Below are positions 23,540-29,401 of a stretch of DNA of 29,401 bases, one piece after another; position 1 is the first letter of the stretch, and every line of letters starts with the position of its first letter. The notes under the pieces were generated by a model. The model was not told where the DNA came from, made no database searches, and worked only from the letters and a program-made list of their open reading frames with translations. The translations under genes and the position numbers were made by a program. Source of the DNA: Bacilli bacterium (GTDB lineage Bacteria; Bacillota_I; Bacilli_A; RF39; UBA660); NCBI GenBank assembly GCA_022793145.1, contig JAAWCI010000008.1, positions 1-29,401 of the forward strand. Reading direction: 5' to 3'.

Positions 23540-24712
23540 TTAATATGTATTCAATTTTAATGTTGTTTTTCCAACATTTGACTTTAAACTATCTGGTATT
23601 GTAATCATATTAGGATTTCCATCTGAAATAAATTTACTTTTAGAAAGTATATGAAAATTCATTTCAATATCAAAATCTTCTCCATCATTATCATATGCAC
23701 GAATTCTTTTTAAAAATGTAGAATCAAATTGACTAGAGAAAGGAGAAGGACTGGCTTCCCAACCCACTCTTAAAGTTGCAATCGTATCATAATTTTTTCC
23801 ATTATAACTGCTATTTAAAATATGCGAAAAATTAATATGTTCTTTACTGTAAGGAGAGCCAAATGGTAAAGCTACAATAGGAACATATTTTTGTGGAATT
23901 ATTGCATTTAAAATAGAATACATTTTTCCAATTTGTTTAGAGGCTTCTTCAGAATTTACTTTAGTAAAATCAACATGATCAGCACTATGATTTCCAATAT
24001 CGTATCCATGTTCTATTAACCACTTTATGATTTCTTCATTATATTCACTTTCAAATAAACTAGAATTTAAAAAAAATGTTGCTGTTACTTTAAAATCAGG
24101 ATACTTCTTTTTAAATTCTTCTAATATTCCAACAGCTGAATGAGAATCAACTATAAGTTCTCCCTGTTCACTTTTTGAAACAGAAATATTATGTTTTCCA
24201 TCATCAAAAGTTAAAATAATAGGACTTTTTCCTAATTCTACATCAATTTTTCCATGAACAAAATCAGATAAGCGTATCATGCGATATCCTTCCTTATAAT
24301 AAAATTCTAAATCCTTTCTAAAGGCTTCACTCGTTCTTTGATAACCATAATTGTCAACATTTCCGTTCTTATCGTCTGTGTCATTATTTTCCATATCCCA
24401 AATTCCATGATACATCATAATAGGTACATCTCCTAATTCATTTATTTTTAAACCTTCATAATCAATTCCTTTTGAAACTACAATTTTCATTTTTTCATTT
24501 TTTCTTATTTTCCCACTTTTAGGATATTGTTCTAAAATCGTTCCAACCTGTTTTTCACTATATACTTCTTCTACTTCTATTTCTAGATGGTAATCACTAA
24601 CAAAATTTTCTAGTTCTTTTCTATCTTTCCCTTCAAAATTCATCATTGTTGGAACATGCATGCAACCAATCATACACCAACAAAAAAAGAAAAGAGTTAC
24701 CCATTTTTTCAT
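23540..24712 (-). CDS. PASTA-domain polysaccharide deacetylase lipoprotein
   Basis: The 390-aa protein has a lipoprotein-type signal (C17 in MIGC), one PASTA-like domain (about 28-82, ending MKIVVSKG) and a NodB-type polysaccharide deacetylase domain (about 95-280). Catalytic features are visible: TFDDG (168-172) with the metal/catalytic Asp pair, and the H242-x3-H246 motif in NHSADH. About 100 residues follow the domain. PASTA domains bind peptidoglycan stem peptides or beta-lactams, so an envelope glycan deacetylase anchored at the outer membrane face of the cell is likely. The start is the second ATG; the first, four codons upstream, lacks a clear Shine-Dalgarno. It follows glutamate racemase by about 40 bp. 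Confidence 0.9.
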   Translation of the reverse strand: MKKWVTLFFFCWCMIGCMHVPTMMNFEGKDRKELENFVSDYHLEIEVEEVYSEKQVGTILEQYPKSGKIRKNEKMKIVVSKGIDYEGLKINELGDVPIMMYHGIWDMENNDTDDKNGNVDNYGYQRTSEAFRKDLEFYYKEGYRMIRLSDFVHGKIDVELGKSPIILTFDDGKHNISVSKSEQGELIVDSHSAVGILEEFKKKYPDFKVTATFFLNSSLFESEYNEEIIKWLIEHGYDIGNHSADHVDFTKVNSEEASKQIGKMYSILNAIIPQKYVPIVALPFGSPYSKEHINFSHILNSSYNGKNYDTIATLRVGWEASPSPFSSQFDSTFLKRIRAYDNDGEDFDIEMNFHILSKSKFISDGNPNMITIPDSLKSNVGKTTLKLNTY

Positions 24713-24750
24713 AAAAATCACCATATTTAGTATTTCTACTATAAAGTGAT

Positions 24751-25476
24751 TTATACTGGTAAATTCTTTTCTATTAATGGAATGTCTTTTTCTAAAATTT
24801 TATTTACATTTTGTTCTAAAAGAGGAGTCACTTTACTCATATAAACAGTTAAAGAAGCATTTGATTCCTTTAATTCTATCTTTTCACTGAATACTTTTCC
24901 CATATCAATAGTAGGAACTGATAAAATCTTTTCTATTTCTTCTTTTAATAATGGATAATGAGTACAACCTAAAATGGCAGCTTCATATTCATTATTCTGA
25001 AGTGATTTTAGTTCTTTTTCTATGTCTAGTTGTTCTGATAAACCTTCTAAATAAGGTACAAAACTTGGACAGCTTAAAGGATAGACTTCAATTCCTTCTT
25101 GTTTTAACTTTCTTTCAAAAATACCATTTTTTATTGTTGCTGGCGTTGCAAGCAAAGCAACTTTTTGATAATACTTTTTTACATATTCTACGGTAGGATC
25201 AATCACATTGTCAATTGGAATTTTTGTATATTTTTGATATTCATCTACCAAACTACTGCATGTACCACATGCTATCACAATTCTATCAACATGATTTTCT
25301 TCAAAAAAGCGGATAATTCTAACACCTAATTTTATCAATTCTTCTTTGCTTTTTTCTCCATATGGTAAATAAAAGGTATCCCCATAATAAAGATATTCTA
25401 ATTTGGGATATTGATTGATCAATTCTTTTAAAACGTTTAATCCACCTATTCCTGAATCAAATACACCAATTTTCAT
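24751..25476 (-). CDS. murI: Glutamate racemase
   Basis: The 241-aa protein is MurI/RacE, which makes D-glutamate for peptidoglycan. It shows FDSGIGGLNVL (D7, S8), YYGDTFYLPYG, the two catalytic cysteines C70 (IACGT) and C171 (GCTHYPLL). The usual ACNTA is ACGTC here, so the substrate-contacting Asn is replaced by Gly. The protein is slightly shorter than the usual 260-270 aa. The start overlaps the stop of the broken kinase gene (ATGA), a sign of translational coupling. Confidence 0.95.
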   Translation of the reverse strand: MKIGVFDSGIGGLNVLKELINQYPKLEYLYYGDTFYLPYGEKSKEELIKLGVRIIRFFEENHVDRIVIACGTCSSLVDEYQKYTKIPIDNVIDPTVEYVKKYYQKVALLATPATIKNGIFERKLKQEGIEVYPLSCPSFVPYLEGLSEQLDIEKELKSLQNNEYEAAILGCTHYPLLKEEIEKILSVPTIDMGKVFSEKIELKESNASLTVYMSKVTPLLEQNVNKILEKDIPLIEKNLPV

Positions 25477-26412
25477 ATTTCACTCTCCTCTTTAAACAAT
25501 TTTTGAACATTCTTTTTTGGAACCAACATTTCAATTTCTTTTTGAACATGAAAACGAAAAATTTTTTCCGTTGTAGCATATTCTTCTCCATCTAGACACC
25601 AAGATTCGTCTATCCTATGCTTCAATTTTATGGTTAACTTATTTGTACGATAATATATAATATTAGGAACCCTTTTTACTACAGGAGTTAATAATGCAGG
25701 TATCATTTTAATTAATTCTCTTTTTGTTCTCGCTTTACAAAATGCGACTTCAAACATATTATCATTCAATTTCACATTTTTATAAAGATGTTCTAAGCCT
25801 GCTATACGATTACTATTTGTGATAAATAGAAAGGAAAAATCACCTTCTTTTTTTTGACCATCTATCTATTTCATATTCAATAGAATATTGCTTTAATTTA
25901 CTACATATTCTTTTCATTCCATACAATATATAGGCAAATTTTCCAAATTTTTCTTTTAGTTTTCTAGGAGTTGCATAAGAAACATCTACATAATTTCCAA
26001 GACAGGCAACATAAACAAAAGGTTTCGAGTTTAAAGAACAAGTATCAATTCTTTTTATTGTTCCATTTAAAAGCAATTCTAAATCCTTTTTGTAATTTTT
26101 CGTATATCCATACATAGATCCAACATCATTGGTAGTTCCTATAGGAAGACTTGCTAACAAAAGCTTTTTTTCGCGCATTAAATTTCCTGTTATTCCTTCA
26201 TTTAAGGTCCCATCTCCTCCTGCAATAATAACCAAAGAATAGTCATCATCCAAGTTAAATACTATAGTAGTAGCATCTCCCTGCTTTGATGTTTTAAAAA
26301 AGACAACCTCATAGCAGTAACTATTTAAAGTCTTTTCTATTATTTTTAAGAAATCTTTCTTATTTTTTCGCTTTCCACTTTTTGGATTATAAATTACCGC
26401 ACATTTTTTCAT
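25473..26412 (-). pseudogene. Diacylglycerol/lipid kinase (YegS/DgkB type) split by a 4-bp frameshift
   Basis: Two reading frames, 25840-26412 and 25473-25775 plus upstream coding, are halves of one diacylglycerol-kinase-catalytic-domain protein. The first carries IYNPKSGK, the nucleotide loop AGGDGTLNEG and LPIGTTNDV; the second carries WCLDGEEY (the DGE motif). The join contains TCTATCTA at 25861-25868, a tandem copy of a 4-bp unit. Removing one unit restores a continuous frame (YEIDGQKKEGDFSFLFITNSNR) that leads without stops into the second half. It is therefore a recent frameshift, a slippage variant, or an assembly error. The intact protein would be about 310 aa. Confidence 0.9.
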
Positions 26413-26438
26413 ACTATCACCCTTAAAAAAAAGAAGAT

Positions 26439-26951
26439 TTACTCCTTTTCAGCAAATTTCATATCTAAAATACAATCCAATTTGTCTATGACAGGAAATC
26501 CTTTGTCTTTACTTAAATCTGTAGAGAATTGAACTCCTATTCCGCCTTCTTTTTCCCATTCTATTAAATTTCCTGAATAATCATCAATTAAAATTGAATC
26601 TTTAGTAGAACACATTTTTGTTTTAGAAAGCTCTCTTGGTACAGGAATAATTGTTACATCTTTCATATATTTTCGAATGAAATTAATTTTCGCAATTGCT
26701 TCATCTACAGAATTTACATGTGTTAAAATGGCAAGATTACACTTTCCTGATGCATAAAGTTTTTTCATACACCCAAATGCATCATTAATAATTGGTGTTA
26801 ATGAAAGAATTTTTTTCCAGTTTAAATTAGAATAAAATTCACTCATTTTTTCACTATCTGTTTTATCCACTTCTAATCGATCTAACATATCATATGTTAC
26901 TCGATTGGTATCCATGATTACTCCATCAAAATCAATATAAATATTTTTCAT
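26439..26951 (-). CDS. HAD-superfamily phosphatase-like protein
   Basis: The 170-aa protein has the HAD motif I DFDGV (D7, D9 in MKNIYIDFDGVIMDTNR), a motif II-like segment LAILTHVNS, and motif IV LIDDYSGN. The size and arrangement resemble small cytoplasmic 5'-nucleotidase-like HAD enzymes. GGGAGG is correctly placed for the ATG at 26951; a longer frame starting at 26978 lies inside the upstream HD gene. It overlaps that gene by 20 bp, so translation is coupled. Confidence 0.85.
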   Translation of the reverse strand: MKNIYIDFDGVIMDTNRVTYDMLDRLEVDKTDSEKMSEFYSNLNWKKILSLTPIINDAFGCMKKLYASGKCNLAILTHVNSVDEAIAKINFIRKYMKDVTIIPVPRELSKTKMCSTKDSILIDDYSGNLIEWEKEGGIGVQFSTDLSKDKGFPVIDKLDCILDMKFAEKE

Positions 26952-27684
26952 ATTTTCCTCCCTTCGTATGTTCTTCATTTTTCATATAAAATTCATTTAA
27001 TTCATGTGCTGCCATTAATAATTTTTTTGAATAAGGAATTCTTAAATAAATTGGATTTAAACAAGAAATGGTGTCTTCCATATAAGTAATTCTAATTCTA
27101 TCCAAGGCATCCGCATCTTTTAAAATGGAAAATAAAGTATAAAAAGTCTTTTTGTCTGTAATTCCATATTTTCTCATGATACGCTCTGCATCAGTATCTT
27201 CTAATGAATGAATTTCTACAATACCTTGTAACAATTTTACAAAGTTTTGGTTTTCATAAATTGAATCACTTATAAGTTCTTTAATTGCTTCTGCGCTTCT
27301 TTTACCATGAGTAGGATCTACACAATCATTTACTCTTCCAATATCATGATACTTAGAAGCATCTAAAACAATTCTTACACAGGCTTCATCAATTCCACAT
27401 TGCAATGATAAAATATAAGCCCAAAACAAAACTCTTTCATTATGATTAATTCCATGAATAAAACTAGTATAAAGTTCCTCTTCATCAATTGTATCTAATT
27501 CTTGTTTTAATCGATCAATATTTCCTTCCTCCATCAATTGTTTTAAAATTTCTTTTAAAGATGGCTGTTTTGGATTAGAATGAATTGTTTCCATATATTG
27601 TTCATTATTTTGCTTTTTCATAAAATCTTCATTCAAAGTTTGATTTAAATTTCCACCTAAAAATAATTCTAATAAATAATGCAT
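26932..27684 (-). CDS. HD-domain metal-dependent phosphohydrolase
   Basis: The 250-aa protein has an HD domain (about 75-200) with the residues H81 (HNER), H113-D114 (YHDIGR) and D192 (KDADALDR). HD proteins hydrolyse phosphate esters of nucleotides or (p)ppGpp-like compounds; the substrate cannot be told here. An N-terminal helical region of about 70 residues precedes the domain. AGAAGG lies before the ATG. It is the first gene of the seven-gene operon and is coupled to the HAD gene. Confidence 0.88.
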   Translation of the reverse strand: MHYLLELFLGGNLNQTLNEDFMKKQNNEQYMETIHSNPKQPSLKEILKQLMEEGNIDRLKQELDTIDEEELYTSFIHGINHNERVLFWAYILSLQCGIDEACVRIVLDASKYHDIGRVNDCVDPTHGKRSAEAIKELISDSIYENQNFVKLLQGIVEIHSLEDTDAERIMRKYGITDKKTFYTLFSILKDADALDRIRITYMEDTISCLNPIYLRIPYSKKLLMAAHELNEFYMKNEEHTKGGKYEKYLY

Positions 27685-27706
27685 ATTAAAAACCTTCTTC
27701 TTCTAC

Positions 27707-27736
27707 ATTATATCATATAAAAAACATGACTCGCAA
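27707..27736 (-). promoter_or_regulatory. Promoter of the 27684-22678 operon
   Basis: The minus strand has TTGCGA (27731-27736), an 18-nt spacer ending TGA, and TATAAT (27707-27712), thus an extended -10. Confidence 0.75.
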
Positions 27737-27746
27737 ATTTATGAAA

Positions 27747-28937
27747 TTAATGTTCTTTTCTATACTGTAAAACTTTAGCTCTATGATTTAATAATTTCTG
27801 ATAACTAATCTGTTTTAAATCTTCTCCTGACCATAAACCTCTTGGTGGATTTGGCTCTGGTCCAAACATAATATGCTTTTCAATTTCCTCTAATATTTTG
27901 TTTGAAAACATCCCCAATAATTCGTTCTCAAAATATGATTCTCCTATTCTAATTCTACCTCTAATAAAAGCTTCTATTAACTTATAAGCAAACTCTGGGT
28001 TTTTCAAATTTTCTTTTCCTACTGGACTATTTTTTAACCAATTTGAAATTTCATCAGTAACAGGTGTTCCTCTATAAAGTATCAAACTAATAATATCAGA
28101 ATCGATTCGATAACATTCTGGAAGATGATTTAACTCTTTCGCTTGAAGCCCTATTTGATCAACATCAAAAAAGACTTGCAATAATTCTATGATATAATCT
28201 TTATCACTTAAAATTTCTAAAGATGCATTATGAAGGCTCATTAAACATTCTTTTGCTGCTATTAAAGTCATTACTTTTTTTGAAGAAATAGATAAACGAT
28301 TTGCCAATTCAGTTCCTTTCACAGTTAAGAAAAGTCTTGCCTTTCCCTCCTCTGAAAAACTCTCATAATCATCCTCTATATTTCTGCCATTTATTTTTGG
28401 TTCAATGAGATTTTTATCGATATCTTCTCTCCTATTCATATTATATAAGAAAAGCAATTCCTCTTCTGTATATTCCTTTTTTGATTGCAATTCTAAAAGT
28501 TTTTGATAATTATCATATCTAGTTTGTAGTTCATCGATATCTTTTTTATTTTTTTCTGAATCGATTTCCTTAAGCTTTCTAATCAACTCAGGAAAGTATT
28601 GAATAGGAATTCCAACATATCCATCTTGATTCCCATTATATTCAATAAAATGATTGATTTTGCCATCATCAAATCGAGTTATTTTAAAATATAGTATTGG
28701 AATTAATTTTCCATTTTCTAAAGCATAATAAACATAAATATCTCCAGCTTCAGGCTCTACTCCACTGGTTCTAAAATCTACCCCACAAAGTTGTTCTTTG
28801 CATTCATCAAGGCTTTGGGCAATTTCCCAGCTCCTTCTACTATTCTTCAAATCGTCATATAAATCATGATAGGATGCTCTTTCTCCTTCTGGCTTACGAG
28901 TCGTTTCTTCATACTTTTTCCAAATTCCTTGTTCCAT
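27747..28937 (-). CDS. Unrecognised 396-aa protein
   Basis: No family is recognised. The N-terminal third includes short beta-rich stretches (GDIYVYYALENGKLIPILYFKITRF) and a helical linker (KLKEIDSEKNKKDIDELQTRYDNYQKLLEL). The C-terminal two thirds look helical with leucine-rich spacing (ANRLSISSKKVMTLIAAKECLMSLHN; LKNPEFAYKLIEAFIRG). No signal peptide or membrane segment is present. CAGGAGG precedes the ATG at 28937. The gene lies alone between rplT and the HD-HAD operon. The N-terminal part may bind a ligand, but this is a guess. Confidence 0.7.
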   Translation of the reverse strand: MEQGIWKKYEETTRKPEGERASYHDLYDDLKNSRRSWEIAQSLDECKEQLCGVDFRTSGVEPEAGDIYVYYALENGKLIPILYFKITRFDDGKINHFIEYNGNQDGYVGIPIQYFPELIRKLKEIDSEKNKKDIDELQTRYDNYQKLLELQSKKEYTEEELLFLYNMNRREDIDKNLIEPKINGRNIEDDYESFSEEGKARLFLTVKGTELANRLSISSKKVMTLIAAKECLMSLHNASLEILSDKDYIIELLQVFFDVDQIGLQAKELNHLPECYRIDSDIISLILYRGTPVTDEISNWLKNSPVGKENLKNPEFAYKLIEAFIRGRIRIGESYFENELLGMFSNKILEEIEKHIMFGPEPNPPRGLWSGEDLKQISYQKLLNHRAKVLQYRKEH

Positions 28938-29040
28938 CTTTACAACCTCCTGAAAACTATTTAAATATATTATATCAGACAAAAATGCACAAAGTCTATA
29001 AAAATTTTATAAGGTTAGTTTCTTCAAAGTATACAAAAAA

Positions 29041-29068
29041 ATAGATTTTAAAAAACCTATTTTAAAGC
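29041..29068 (-). terminator. Terminator after rplT
   Basis: The minus strand has AAAATAG, A/T loop and CTATTTT followed by T residues, just past and overlapping the rplT stop codon. Confidence 0.65.
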
Positions 29069-29401
29069 ATCTACTAATTCTGCTTTTTTCATTGTAGAAT
29101 ATCCTTCTACACCTTTTGCTTTTGCCATTTCACGAAGTTCTGCTACTGTAAGTTTTGATAGATCTGTAGCCTCTTTTGCAGTTTCTTTCTTTTCTGCTTT
29201 TGGCGCTTCTTTTTTCACTTCAGTTTTTACTTCATTTTTAGCAGAAACTTTTCCATTTAATGCATCTTTTGCAATTGTTACTAAATCTGTAAAAGATGCA
29301 GGATTATCAATTGCTATTTCAGCTAACATTTTTCTATTGATTGTTACTCCAGCTTTATTTAATCCATTAATAAATTTAGAATAACTAATTTCGTTTTCAC
29401 G
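29057..29401 (-). CDS. rplT: Ribosomal protein L20, C-terminal part, with Rho-N/SAP-like extension
   Basis: The reading frame enters from beyond the window end, so the 5' part is missing. The first visible residues ([30 protein letters not shown]) are the conserved C-terminal half of L20 of the large ribosomal subunit, followed by the normal L20 end ([14 protein letters not shown]). Where L20 normally stops, about 65 further residues follow: a Lys/Glu/Ala-rich linker ([20 protein letters not shown]) and a Rho-N/SAP-like helical module ([34 protein letters not shown], residues in order). The extension ends at a stop and terminator. In Bacillota rplT usually follows infC and rpmI, which would lie to the right. 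Confidence 0.93.
   Translation of the reverse strand, partial: RENEISYSKFINGLNKAGVTINRKMLAEIAIDNPASFTDLVTIAKDALNGKVSAKNEVKTEVKKEAPKAEKKETAKEATDLSKLTVAELREMAKAKGVEGYSTMKKAELVDALK

Noticed and set aside
1..29401. CRISPR array or tandem repeat locus
   Set aside because: No regularly spaced direct repeats were seen; the only repeats are the four recombination-site copies and the protein-level repeats noted.

Overview
The window is 29.4 kb of AT-rich Bacillota chromosome, with nearly every gene on the minus strand. It carries gatCAB, a SpoVAC-AD-AE cluster, tmcAL (ylbM) and ribosomal protein L20. Together these suggest a spore-forming, or ancestrally spore-forming, member of the Bacilli, probably an uncultured gut lineage. 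TGA is used as a stop (for example at 26932-26934), so the Mycoplasma code does not apply. I cannot name a species.

Layout from left to right. An Rpn/PD-(D/E)XK nuclease-transposase homologue (116-955) is followed by an envelope/signalling operon (1212-4557: YihY/BrkB, a two-SBP-domain protein with degenerate GGDEF, a small anchored protein). Next is the gatCAB operon for tRNA-dependent amidation (4611-7760), a lone holin-like gene and a SIMPL-domain gene. A four-gene envelope cluster follows (9115-11394: lipoprotein, disordered protein, DUF948-like, YtxH), then trmB. The only plus-strand gene in this half is a small coat-like Pro/Met/Gly protein (12193-12510).

An accessory island occupies about 12581-17158: a tyrosine recombinase, an unrecognised 380-aa protein, a membrane protein and a putative amidoligase. 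Both promoter regions in it (14511-14667 and 15898-16066) are about 160-bp segments bounded by perfect inverted repeats of 17 and 19 bp. Each segment contains a good sigma-A-type promoter that at present points away from the gene it precedes. The four repeats share one dyad-symmetric consensus, and the central spacer is the same within a pair but differs between pairs. This is what two recombinase-driven invertible promoters (phase switches) would look like, both in the OFF orientation here. It is the most interesting feature of the window.

The right part returns to core genes: a DUF2207 protein with a small partner, the spoVAC-spoVAD-spoVAE operon behind a sigma-G-like promoter, tmcAL on the plus strand, and a long minus-strand operon (22678-27684). 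That operon encodes an HD hydrolase, a HAD phosphatase, a diacylglycerol-kinase-like gene broken by a 4-bp tandem duplication, glutamate racemase, a PASTA-polysaccharide deacetylase lipoprotein, a small repeat protein and a CYTH protein. The window ends with an unrecognised 396-aa protein and the 3' part of rplT, whose L20 carries a Lys/Glu/Ala linker and a Rho-N/SAP-like C-terminal extension.
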